In this document: positions 18,085 through 25,886 of the stretch, one piece after another | Position numbering within the stretch: the first letter of the stretch is position 1 | How the letters are laid out: every line of letters starts with the position of its first letter | NCBI GenBank assembly: GCA_964513075.1 | Contig: CAZELR010000009.1 | Coordinates: 1-64,000 of the forward strand | Direction: 5' to 3' | Length of the DNA stretch: 64,000 nt | Source: DAOUBP01 sp964513075 | GTDB lineage: Bacteria > Chloroflexota > Anaerolineae > CG2-30-64-16 | Notes under the pieces: generated by a model | What the model saw: only the letters and a program-made list of their open reading frames with translations | The model's database searches: none | What the model was told of the DNA's origin: nothing | Translations under genes and position numbers: made by a program

Positions 18085-19116
18085 TTGGACTTAACCTTAT
18101 ACCGCGACGAGAGCGGATTCGAGGCGCTGAAAGGCGAATGGAACGACCTGCTCCGGCGCAGCCGATTCGATACGATCTTCCTGACCTGGGAATGGCAGAC
18201 GACCTGGTGGCGCTATCTGGGCGCGCAACGCGGGCCGCTCTATCTTTTGGCCGCGCGGGAGGCGGGCCGGTTGATCGGCATCCTGCCGTTTTATGGCACT
18301 GAGGATGGCGCGCAACTGGCAATGAACGTAGTCGGTTGTATCGAGGTGGCGGACTATCTCGACCTGATCGTTGAAGCCGGCCAGGAGGAGGCCGTGTACG
18401 CAGCGTTTCTGGCCTGGCTGACAGGACCGGATGCGCCGCCCTGGGACCTGGTCGACCTGTGCAACCAGCCCGCGCCGTCGCTGGCACACAGCCGGCTGCC
18501 CGAGATGGCCGCTGCGGTTGGATTCCAGGTGGGAGTGATGCAGGAGGATGTGTGCCCGATCATTCCATTGCCTGCTGCCGATTGTCCCGATGGGTGGGAG
18601 CAATACCTGGAGAGCCTGGATAAGAAAGAACGCCATGAGATCCGCCGCAAGCTGCGCCGGATCGAGCGGGAGGCGCCCGACGCGGCCTTACGCTTTGTGG
18701 GGGCCGGCGACGATCTGACGGCCGCCATGGATCATTTCATCGCGCTGCATCGCTACAGCCGTGCCGATAAGCATGCGTTTATGACCGACGAGATGCAGGC
18801 TTTCTTCCGCGCATTGGCTGCAATGTTGGCTGAACAGGGCTGGCTCCAGCTTTCCTTCCTGGAAGTTGCCGGGCAGCCCGTAGCGACCTACCTCTGCTTT
18901 GACTACGGCGGCCGGATTTTGGTGTACAACTCCGGCTATGACCCTGCCGCCGTGCCGCAACTGAGTCCCGGCTGGGTGCTGCTCTCGCAGTTGATCCGAC
19001 ACGCGATCGACCTGGGCCGCACGCACTTCGACTTTCTCCAGGGCAACGAAGACTACAAGCATCGGTTCGGGGGCGTGGACTCGCCGGTCTACCGCACCCT
19101 CATTCAGAGAGGGTGA
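18085..19116 (+). CDS. GNAT-like acetyltransferase (FemAB/CelD-type)
   Basis: A 343-residue protein of the GNAT superfamily group related to FemAB and the cellulose-biosynthesis protein CelD/BcsL. The N-terminal half contains FLTWEWQTTWWRYLG and LYLLAAREAGRLIGILPFY; the C-terminal half contains the acyltransferase-like FLEVAGQPVATYLCFDYGGRILVYNSGYDP and DFLQGNEDYKHRFG. The start is TTG, chosen because AGGAGA stands six bases upstream and no ATG in frame fits. It is 7 bases ahead of the methyltransferase gene. A role in modifying a surface polymer is plausible next to exopolysaccharide genes, but not shown. Confidence 0.75.
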   Translation: MDLTLYRDESGFEALKGEWNDLLRRSRFDTIFLTWEWQTTWWRYLGAQRGPLYLLAAREAGRLIGILPFYGTEDGAQLAMNVVGCIEVADYLDLIVEAGQEEAVYAAFLAWLTGPDAPPWDLVDLCNQPAPSLAHSRLPEMAAAVGFQVGVMQEDVCPIIPLPAADCPDGWEQYLESLDKKERHEIRRKLRRIEREAPDAALRFVGAGDDLTAAMDHFIALHRYSRADKHAFMTDEMQAFFRALAAMLAEQGWLQLSFLEVAGQPVATYLCFDYGGRILVYNSGYDPAAVPQLSPGWVLLSQLIRHAIDLGRTHFDFLQGNEDYKHRFGGVDSPVYRTLIQRG

Positions 19117-19123
19117 GGGCGGC

Positions 19124-19678
19124 ATGCGTGTGATTGCTGGCGAAGCCAAGGGCCGGCCCTTGGCCGCGGTGCCGGGAGAGAGCACCCGGCCCATCACCGA
19201 CCGGGCTAAGTCGGCCCTGTTCAGTATTCTCACATCGCGTGCGCAGGTCGCCGAGTGCCGCTACCTGGACCTCTTCGGCGGTACAGGCGCGGTCGGCATC
19301 GAGGCGTTGAGCCGCGGCGCCGCGTCCGCAGTCTTCTGCGAACTGGATCGCACCGCCGCGCGCGTCCTGCAGCGCAACCTGGACACCACGGGCCTGGCCG
19401 CGCGTGCCCAGGTGATTCACGGCGACGCGTTCGCGTATCTTGGCCGCGGCGGCGCTCAGCCCTTCGATGTGATCTACATCGCGCCGCCGCAGTATCAGGG
19501 CCTCTGGCTCAGGGCGCTGCAGCAGGTGGACGCACGCCCCGATCTGCTGGCCGATGACGGCCTGGTAGTCGTCCAGGTCTTCCCGAAGGAATGGGCTGCG
19601 CCCGCGTTGCAACATCTGGCTGTGCTCGACAGCCGCCGGTATGGCAGCACGGCGCTGTTCTTCCTCGGTAAGGGTTAA
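19124..19678 (+). CDS. rsmD: RsmD-like rRNA (guanine-N2)-methyltransferase
   Basis: A 184-residue S-adenosylmethionine-dependent methyltransferase that aligns with RsmD, which methylates G966 of 16S rRNA. The N-terminal MRVIAGEAKGRPLAAVPG and RPITDRAKSALFSIL segments and motif I YLDLFGGTGAVGIEALSRGA are diagnostic. The catalytic motif IV, usually (D/N)PPY or DPPF, reads IAPPQY here, so the acidic/amide residue that contacts the target base is replaced by Ala. This may be a lineage variant with a changed mechanism or target. It follows the acetyltransferase by 7 bases. Confidence 0.82.
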   Translation: MRVIAGEAKGRPLAAVPGESTRPITDRAKSALFSILTSRAQVAECRYLDLFGGTGAVGIEALSRGAASAVFCELDRTAARVLQRNLDTTGLAARAQVIHGDAFAYLGRGGAQPFDVIYIAPPQYQGLWLRALQQVDARPDLLADDGLVVVQVFPKEWAAPALQHLAVLDSRRYGSTALFFLGKG

Positions 19679-19727
19679 GAAATCCGGTTTCTCTGCCCAA
19701 CCTGGGTTCTGCAGGAGTAGTGTTCGC

Positions 19728-20636
19728 ATGGCGGACTCAACACAGGTCGTTCCGCCCATCGGCCGCCGCCGCGTCTGGCTGATGGCCAGCCGCCCGCGCA
19801 CGCTGCCTGCCTCGATTGCCCCGGTGATCGTGGGTGCGGCGCTGGCCATCCATGACGGAGCATTCAGGCCGTTGGCGACGCTGGCTGCGCTCAGCGCGGC
19901 CCTGCTGATCCAGATTGGCTCGAATTTCGCCAACGACTTGGGTGATTATCTGCGCGGGACCGATAAGTTGGGCCGCGTCGGGCCGACGCGCGTCACCACT
20001 TCCGGGCTGTTGACGCCGGGCCAGGTGAAGACCGGCATGGTCGTCGTGTTCGGCTTGGCTGCGCTGTGTGGACTTTATCTCAGCATCCTGGGCGGCTGGC
20101 CGATTCTGTTGGCCGGCGTGCTTTCGATCCTGGCGGCTGTTGCTTATACTGCTGGTCCGCTGCCGTTCGGCTACTATGGTCTGGGCGACCTGGGGACGTT
20201 CACCTTCTTCGGGTTGGTTGCAGTGGCAGGGACGTATTACGTGCAGGCACACGTGGTCACGCCCGCTGTGTGGCTGGCCGCGGTGGCGATGGGATGCCTG
20301 GTGACCGCGATCCTGGTGGTGAACAACATTCGCGACGTCGACACTGATCGTGCTGCCGGCAAGCGCACCTTGGCCGTGCTGTTGGGCCGCCGCGGCGCGC
20401 GCATTGAGTATGTGCTGCTGCTAGCGGTCGCGTACGCCGTGCCCGTGGTCATGTGGCTCTCTTTGGGGATGACGCCCTGGGTTATGATGACGTTCCTCAC
20501 GCTGCAGCTGGCCCTGGTGCAAGTCCGCGCCGTGCGGACAATCCTCGGCCCCGCCCTCAACAAGACGCTGGCCGGCACCGCTCAGCTTGCGGTCCTCTAC
20601 GCGTTGGCGTTTGCCGTGGGGGTCGTGCTGTTCTGA
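19728..20636 (+). CDS. menA: 1,4-dihydroxy-2-naphthoate polyprenyltransferase MenA
   Basis: A UbiA-superfamily integral membrane prenyltransferase, 302 residues, about eight to nine helices, that attaches the isoprenoid tail in menaquinone synthesis. The first Asp-rich region is NDLGDYLRGTDKLGRVGPTRV and the second is NNIRDVDTDRAAGKRT, both typical of MenA rather than UbiA. The ATG at 19728 is chosen for AGGAG ten bases upstream. It suggests that the organism makes menaquinone, but no other men gene is in the window. Confidence 0.88.
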   Translation: MADSTQVVPPIGRRRVWLMASRPRTLPASIAPVIVGAALAIHDGAFRPLATLAALSAALLIQIGSNFANDLGDYLRGTDKLGRVGPTRVTTSGLLTPGQVKTGMVVVFGLAALCGLYLSILGGWPILLAGVLSILAAVAYTAGPLPFGYYGLGDLGTFTFFGLVAVAGTYYVQAHVVTPAVWLAAVAMGCLVTAILVVNNIRDVDTDRAAGKRTLAVLLGRRGARIEYVLLLAVAYAVPVVMWLSLGMTPWVMMTFLTLQLALVQVRAVRTILGPALNKTLAGTAQLAVLYALAFAVGVVLF

Positions 20637-20671
20637 AGCCGTTTATGGATGTTCAGACAACTTCTGGACTC

Positions 20672-20721
20672 GAGGCTTTAGCCGGTTTTTCCCGGTAATG
20701 AACGCAACCGGCTGAAGCCTC
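20672..20721. terminator. Inverted repeat between convergent menA and pyrD-like genes
   Basis: A 16-bp stem (GAGGCTTTAGCCGGTT against AACCGGCTGAAGCCTC, one G-U pair) with an 18-base loop, placed between two convergent stops. It may serve as a two-way terminator; the loop side carries TTTTT after the left arm but no classical U-tract follows the right arm. Confidence 0.55.
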
Positions 20722-20744
20722 TATTCCGGATTGCAGCGCCTGGA

Positions 20745-21554
20745 TCATTCGGACACTTCTGCAGCTAACCTGACCAATGCGCGCGGATCGGTCCACGCCA
20801 GGCTGCGCACCTGCACCGCGACCGCGCCCGCCGCGAAGCACGCCGATACATCCTCACCCCGGGTGATTCCACCCGCCGCGATCAGCGGCACATCAAAGCC
20901 CAGCTCAGCCACCGCGGCCAACGCATAGCGCATGAAGGGGAACGCGACCGGGCCTGCGGCTGCGCCGTTGACCTGGGTCCCATCCGTCGCGACGCCGGCT
21001 GCCAGGGCGCCGGTCCCGATCACCAGCGCATCCGCCCCCGCGCTGACACAGGTGGACGCAAGTGCGACCGCGCGCGCCGTGGGCAGCTTGACCAGCAGCG
21101 GCAGGGTGCACGAGCGGCGGACTGCGCCGATCCAGGCCGCGGCCTCGTTGCGATGCGCGATGTGCGGCAATTGCAGCTCCAGCCCGGCCGCGCCGGACTC
21201 CTCCTCCAGGGTGGCGGCCAGCCGGCCCCAATCCTCCGGCGTGCTGGCCGCCAGTGCGACGATCACCGGTGTGCCCAGTCGGCGCCACGCGGCGTCGTGA
21301 TCCTGCAAGACGCGGCGACAGCCGGGGTTGTGGTCGCCCGTGGCCAGCAAGAAGCCGCCCGGCAGCTCTGCCAGCCGCGGCGGGCTTGCCCCGCGCCGCG
21401 CTCGCCACGAAAGCGGCGGGGTGACGATGGCGCCGAACAAGTCAGGCGTCACTCCGATCGGCCACGCGTCTCCATAACCCACCGCGCCGCTGCCGGCGAT
21501 GAGCGGGGACAGTAGGGCCAACCCCTGTTTGTTGTGCGGAGCAAGCTCAATCAT
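20745..21554 (-). CDS. Divergent dihydroorotate dehydrogenase-like flavoprotein
   Basis: A 269-residue TIM-barrel protein related to class 1 dihydroorotate dehydrogenases: LIAGSGAVGYG near the N-terminus, LPLLVKLP, GADALVIGTGALAAG and the FMN-phosphate segment VPLIAAGGITRGEDVSACFAAGAVAVQV. It is shorter than typical PyrD (about 300) and key motifs are altered: the catalytic-site IxLNxSCPN segment reads LELQLPH, without the cysteine, and VKLSPN reads VKLPTA. It follows a PyrK-like gene. It may be a divergent PyrD or an oxidoreductase of another substrate. Confidence 0.65.
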   Translation of the reverse strand: MIELAPHNKQGLALLSPLIAGSGAVGYGDAWPIGVTPDLFGAIVTPPLSWRARRGASPPRLAELPGGFLLATGDHNPGCRRVLQDHDAAWRRLGTPVIVALAASTPEDWGRLAATLEEESGAAGLELQLPHIAHRNEAAAWIGAVRRSCTLPLLVKLPTARAVALASTCVSAGADALVIGTGALAAGVATDGTQVNGAAAGPVAFPFMRYALAAVAELGFDVPLIAAGGITRGEDVSACFAAGAVAVQVRSLAWTDPRALVRLAAEVSE

Positions 21555-21570
21555 GGTCAGGCGTCAGTGA

Positions 21571-21646
21571 ACAGGAGACAGGGGTCAGGAATCAGGAGTC
21601 AGACTCATTCCCCAGTATCCAGTATCCAGCATCCAGCTTCAAGTCA
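21571..21646. repeat. Two degenerate heptamer arrays in the pyrK-pyrD gap
   Basis: Five units of TCAGGAG type (21571-21605) are followed by five of CCAGTAT type (21612-21646). They fill most of the 84-base space between the two genes and run into the pyrK stop codon. Confidence 0.85.
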
Positions 21647-22406
21647 CTACATCCACCAAATCAAACACCGGCCCGCGCCGGCAGACGCGGCGGCGACCGC
21701 CGGCCACATCCGCGACGCACGACTGGCACGCACCGGCGCCGCATAAGAATGTGGCCGGGTAGAGCGCCTGGGCGAAGCCGCGGCTGATCTCGTAGCGAGC
21801 GGACTTCACGGCCGCGGCGAGTTGACCGTAGAAGGCCAGGGGCGCGGCGGCCAGCACCAGATCGGCCCACGGCAGCAGTTGCGCCAGCAGGTCGGCCCAC
21901 TGGCTTGCCATGCGGCCGCTGTCCGCGGTGAGGGTATGGTATTCGACCGACGCGGGCAGCCGTTGCGGCGGGATCAGCTCGCGAACGGTGCGTGCTTCCA
22001 CGGCCAGCGTCACCGAGAGCCCGCGCGTCTCGGCCTGCGCCACGACGGGCAGCAGCGTCCAGGCCGGCTCGCCCGCGCCGATGCACAGCACGTTGCGCGT
22101 CCCCAGCGGCACGCTGAACCCGATCCCCACCGGACCGAGGCAGTCGATCTCCGTCCCGACCGGCGCGGCCGCCAGCCACGCATGGCCCCAATCGCCGCCC
22201 GGCGGCACGCGCACCGTCCAGGTCTCAGCATCGATGGCCACCGGATAGAACGTGCGGCGCAGGTATGGTTCCAGCCCCCAGCCGCACTTCACCAGCACCG
22301 CCTGCCCCGGCCCCAACGCGCGCACCAGCTCCGGCGCGTGGAGGGTCAGCTCCTGGCTGGGGCCGATGGTGGTGCGGGCGATGAGGGTGGCGGTGGTTTG
22401 AAGCAT
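21639..22406 (-). CDS. PyrK-like electron-transfer subunit
   Basis: A 255-residue ferredoxin reductase-family protein resembling PyrK, which passes electrons between dihydroorotate dehydrogenase B and NAD. The N-terminal half is a FAD-binding beta barrel (RRTFYPVAID in the flavin position, then GTEIDCLGPVGIGF). The middle is a nucleotide-binding domain (VLCIGAGEPAWTLLPV). The C-terminus has the PyrK [2Fe-2S] pattern LCGAGACQSCVADV...RVC, with spacing C-x4-C-x2-C-x11-C. The start at 22406 is where homology begins; no strong Shine-Dalgarno sequence is visible. It is upstream of the PyrD-like gene. Confidence 0.75.
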   Translation of the reverse strand: MLQTTATLIARTTIGPSQELTLHAPELVRALGPGQAVLVKCGWGLEPYLRRTFYPVAIDAETWTVRVPPGGDWGHAWLAAAPVGTEIDCLGPVGIGFSVPLGTRNVLCIGAGEPAWTLLPVVAQAETRGLSVTLAVEARTVRELIPPQRLPASVEYHTLTADSGRMASQWADLLAQLLPWADLVLAAAPLAFYGQLAAAVKSARYEISRGFAQALYPATFLCGAGACQSCVADVAGGRRRVCRRGPVFDLVDVVT

Positions 22407-22749
22407 ATGGTCGGCTTGATTCGTTAGCCGCTGCGGCGGCTTGTCATGTTCAGGGGGTGGCTTGCAACCACCCAAATTCACGGCGGGCGTATTATAACCT
22501 CGGCCCAACGATTTAGCCAGTGGGAAGTGGTGCTTGTCCTACCCTATTGGGGAGCAAGATGGGGATGACGCTCAAGCAGATGGAATCCTACCTTGCCTAT
22601 CTTGCCCATCTTGCTATGGCGGTCAGGGGCAAGATAGGCAAGGTAGGCAAGATAAACAAGATAGGCAAGGTAGGCAAGATAGGAATAAAATAGGATAGAT
22701 AGGCTATACTGCTGTCCTGTGTGTTGACCCAGGAGCAGAGAGAAACGCC
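22407..22749. other. Intergenic region with nonamer repeats and a long hairpin
   Basis: These 343 bases between divergent genes contain no convincing gene. A perfect 19-bp inverted repeat (22588-22606 with 22628-22646, 21-base loop) is followed by further 9-base units of the type GATAGGCAA/GGTAGGCAA to about 22682. A TATACT at 22705-22710 could be a -10 box for the MFS gene, but no -35 box is clear. Confidence 0.75.
22588..22682. repeat. Nonamer tandem repeats with perfect 19-bp inverted repeat
   Basis: Units alternate GATAGGCAA and GGTAGGCAA with one GATAAACAA variant. The left arm 22588-22606 is the exact reverse complement of 22628-22646, so RNA from either strand would fold into a long stem. 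Confidence 0.9.
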
Positions 22750-24090
22750 GTGGAAGCCTTACCCCGGAGAAACCCCCGCCCAGCCACCCCGTTAGCCAGC
22801 TTCTATGCCCTGGTCCTGACGCAGACCTTCTCGCTGATCGGCAGTCGCATGACGTCCGTGGCGATCGGCATCTTCATTTTCAGGGAGACCGGCCAGACCG
22901 CGCCGCTGCTCCTGATCTCCTTCTTCAACGAATTGCCCGGGATGCTGGCGGGCGGGCTGGCCGGCGTGCTGGTCGACCGCTGGAACCGCAAGCGCGTGAT
23001 GATCCTGACGGACCTGGGACAGGCGGCCGGCAGCGTCCTGCTGATCGCCAGCTTCCTCTCGGGCGCGTTTCAGTTGTGGCACGTCTACGCGGTGGCGTTC
23101 CTGCAGGGCGCGTTCAGCACCCTGCAGGGCCCGGCGGAAAGCGCCACGGTGACCCTGCTGGTGCCCGAAGGCCATCGCGGCCGGGCCAATGCAATCATGG
23201 AGCTGGGCTTCCCGCTGGCCAGCGTGCTGGCGCCCGCGTTCGCCGGCCTGGTCTATGCCGCGATCGGCGTCAGCGGGGTGCTCGCGATCGATCTGGCGAC
23301 CTTCGTCGTGGCTGCCGGTGTGCTTCTCACCCTGGCGATTCCGCAGCCCGCGGCCAGTGCCGAAGGTTCGGCCGGCCGCGGGAACCTGCTCGACGAATGG
23401 CGCACTGGCCTGGCTTTCCTGCTTCGCCGGAAGCCGCTGCTGATCTTCATCATCTACCTGGCTTTCGGTAGCTTCATGCTGAACGGCCCGCTGGATCTGG
23501 TGATCCCGTACTTCATCGCGGCCACGGGGAGCGACGCACAGATGGGGATCGGGCTGACGATGATGAGCCTGGGGGCCTTTGCCGGCGGCCTGTTGATCGC
23601 CGGCCTGAGCGGCATCCGGCCGCGCATGAAGCTGATCATCATCGGAGCCGTGCTGAACCCGGCCATGTTCATCCTCTTCGGCTTCGCACGCACGCTGCCG
23701 CTGATGGCCGTTTCGCTCTTCGTCTTGATGCTCCCGCTGCCCGCCAACAACGCGCTCTACAAGTCGATCCTGCAGGTGAAAGTCCCCGCCGACCTGCAGG
23801 GCCGGGTCTTTGCCTTTGCGGACCAGCTTTTTCTGTTGGGTTCTACGGCTTCCTTCCTGCTCACCGGTCCGCTGGTCGATCGCGTGCTGACGCCCGCCGC
23901 GTCGACCGCGGCCTGGCAGAGGCTGGCGCCGCTGCTTGGGACCGGACCGGCAGCCGCCATCGGCCTGGTGCAGGTGGTCACCGGCATCGTCCTGCTGGCC
24001 GGCGCAGCGTTGACGTTCAGCCTGCGCCCGGTCAGGCGTCTGGAGGCGGAGTTGCCCGATTATCAGGCCGAGATCGCAGGTGAGGAGTGA
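22750..24090 (+). CDS. MFS transporter (EntS/MFS_3-like)
   Basis: A 446-residue major facilitator with about twelve predicted helices. The loop between helices 2 and 3 has LAGVLVDRWNRKRVMILTDLGQ, typical of the MFS_3 group of exporters of siderophores, macrolides and similar compounds. The start is GTG; AGGAG lies about 15 bases upstream, so the exact start is not certain. The gene begins a plus-strand run with sugar genes, but this family mostly exports small molecules; the substrate is unknown. Confidence 0.82.
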   Translation: MEALPRRNPRPATPLASFYALVLTQTFSLIGSRMTSVAIGIFIFRETGQTAPLLLISFFNELPGMLAGGLAGVLVDRWNRKRVMILTDLGQAAGSVLLIASFLSGAFQLWHVYAVAFLQGAFSTLQGPAESATVTLLVPEGHRGRANAIMELGFPLASVLAPAFAGLVYAAIGVSGVLAIDLATFVVAAGVLLTLAIPQPAASAEGSAGRGNLLDEWRTGLAFLLRRKPLLIFIIYLAFGSFMLNGPLDLVIPYFIAATGSDAQMGIGLTMMSLGAFAGGLLIAGLSGIRPRMKLIIIGAVLNPAMFILFGFARTLPLMAVSLFVLMLPLPANNALYKSILQVKVPADLQGRVFAFADQLFLLGSTASFLLTGPLVDRVLTPAASTAAWQRLAPLLGTGPAAAIGLVQVVTGIVLLAGAALTFSLRPVRRLEAELPDYQAEIAGEE

Positions 24091-24095
24091 CATGC

Positions 24096-24125
24096 TTGTG
24101 CTGAGTTATCGCGTTCTGGTATAAT
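24096..24125 (+). promoter_or_regulatory. Possible promoter of the maltokinase gene
   Basis: A perfect TATAAT (24120-24125) stands 59 bases upstream of the maltokinase ATG. The best -35 is a weak TTGTGC (24096-24101), 18 bases away. Confidence 0.5.
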
Positions 24126-24184
24126 CGCACCGCACGATCCGCAATCATCCGCCCATCTGCTGTTCCAACGAAGGGAGACTCGCG

Positions 24185-25870
24185 ATGTCCGATCAAGCTA
24201 ACCGCACCGCCGAACAGCCCGATATTCCTGCGCTCAAGGTGTCAGGCGCGTGGGAGACCGTTTTTCAGGGCGCGGCCAAGGCGGCGTTGGAGGCCGCGCT
24301 GCCCCGGTATCTGATGCCGCGGCGCTGGTTCGGCGCCAAGGCCCGCACCATCCGGGACATCGAAATCGTTGAGGCGATCCCCATCCTCCCGGACGCCTGC
24401 CTGGTGATGATCCGGGTGGATTACACTGCGGGCGAGCCGGACACCTACGTGCTGCCCACCGCTTTTATAGCTGGCGCGGCGGCGCAGGCGTTGGCCCGGG
24501 AGCGGCCGGCGGCGGTGATCGCAACGCTTAAGGCAGGACGGAAGAGCGGCCTCCTCTACGATGCCGTCTGGAACTTGGACTTCTGCCAGGCGCTGCTGGA
24601 TGCCATCATGCAGCAGCGGCAGGTGCGCGGGGCCACGGGCGACGTGGTCGCGACCGCGGCCCGCCTGCTGCCGCGGCTGCGCGGCGATGCGTCGCAGCCG
24701 TTGCCGCCGGTCGTGTTGGGGGTCGAGCAGAGCAATACGTCGGTGCGCTTCGGCGAGCAGCTCATCCTCAAGCTGTACCGACGCCTGGAAGCCGGCATCA
24801 ATCCCGACCAGGAGATCGGCCAGTTCATCACCGAGAAGACCGAGTACGCGAACGTGCCGCCGGTGGCCGGCGCACTGGAGTTCCGGCGCCGCGCGCCGGC
24901 CGGCGCCGCTTCGCTAACCCCGATCACGCTGGCGCTGCTGCAGGGGTTCGTGCGCAATCGCGGGGATGCCTGGCGCTACACGCTGGACAGCCTGGCCGGT
25001 TACTTCGAGGCCGCGCGCGGCGCAGGCTCGGCGGCTGTGGCTAACCTGCCGCTGCCCCAGGCGCCGCTGCTGGAGCTGATCCGCGGCGACTTCCCGGCCC
25101 TGGCCGAGCAGACCATAGGCGAATACCTGTCGTCGGCGCGGCTGCTGGGCCGGCGCACCGCGGAGCTGCACCTGGCGTTAGCTTCGGACCCGGCCGATCC
25201 CATCTTTGCGCCCGAGCCGTTCACGGCGGACTTCCAGAACTATCTGCACCGGAGCATGCGCGAGCTGACCGATCGGATCATGGGGCTCTTGCGGACGCGG
25301 TACGATGCGCTGCCGGACGGTGGCAAGCCCGATGCGGACCGGGTGCTTGGCCTGGAAGCGCAAATCGCCGCGCGCTTCGACGCGCTGCTGGATCGGCCCA
25401 TTCATGCGCTGCGCTCGCGCATCCACGGCGACTATCACCTGGGACAGGTGCTCTATACCGGCTCGGATTTCATGATCATCGACTTCGAGGGGGAGCCGGC
25501 GCGGCCGCTCAGTGAACGGCAGATGAAGCGCTCGCCGCTGCAGGATGTGGCCGGGATGCTCCGTTCCTTCCATTATGCCGCCTACGCCGCCTACTTCGCG
25601 CAGACTCCGGACGGCGTCCCCGCGCCCGATCTCGAGCCGTGGGCGCGTTTCTGGCACCTGTGGGTGTCGGTGGCTTATTTGCAGTCCTACATGGCGGTGG
25701 CCAAGGACGCGATCTTCCTGCCCAGCTCGCCGGACGACCTGAAGCTCCTGCTGGATGTCTACCTGGTGGAGAAAGCGGTGTACGAGCTGGGCTACGAGCT
25801 CAACAACCGGCCCGCCTGGGTGTCGATTCCGCTGCAGGGCATCCTGCAGACGGTCCAGGCTGCACGTTAG
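24185..25870 (+). CDS. Maltokinase-like protein (Pep2/TreS C-terminal type)
   Basis: A 561-residue protein of the maltokinase family, which phosphorylates maltose to maltose-1-phosphate for the GlgE glucan pathway. The N-terminal cap includes LMPRRWFGAKARTIRDIEIVE. The kinase fold shows VEQSNTSVRFGEQLILKLYRRLEAG (nucleotide-binding lysine region) and RIHGDYHLGQVLYTGSDFMIIDFEGEPARPLSERQMK, which holds the catalytic HGDxHxxQ and metal-binding DFEGEP motifs. GAAGGGAGA precedes the ATG. In many bacteria this domain is fused to trehalose synthase; here it stands alone, and no treS or glgE is in the window. Confidence 0.88.
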   Translation: MSDQANRTAEQPDIPALKVSGAWETVFQGAAKAALEAALPRYLMPRRWFGAKARTIRDIEIVEAIPILPDACLVMIRVDYTAGEPDTYVLPTAFIAGAAAQALARERPAAVIATLKAGRKSGLLYDAVWNLDFCQALLDAIMQQRQVRGATGDVVATAARLLPRLRGDASQPLPPVVLGVEQSNTSVRFGEQLILKLYRRLEAGINPDQEIGQFITEKTEYANVPPVAGALEFRRRAPAGAASLTPITLALLQGFVRNRGDAWRYTLDSLAGYFEAARGAGSAAVANLPLPQAPLLELIRGDFPALAEQTIGEYLSSARLLGRRTAELHLALASDPADPIFAPEPFTADFQNYLHRSMRELTDRIMGLLRTRYDALPDGGKPDADRVLGLEAQIAARFDALLDRPIHALRSRIHGDYHLGQVLYTGSDFMIIDFEGEPARPLSERQMKRSPLQDVAGMLRSFHYAAYAAYFAQTPDGVPAPDLEPWARFWHLWVSVAYLQSYMAVAKDAIFLPSSPDDLKLLLDVYLVEKAVYELGYELNNRPAWVSIPLQGILQTVQAAR

Positions 25871-25886
25871 GTAGTTTGGGGGTGTC

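Noticed and set aside
22792..24093. A 433-residue open frame antisense to the MFS transporter
   Set aside because: Composition rich in Gln, Arg and His with no hydrophobic or conserved segments; the transporter frame explains the region.
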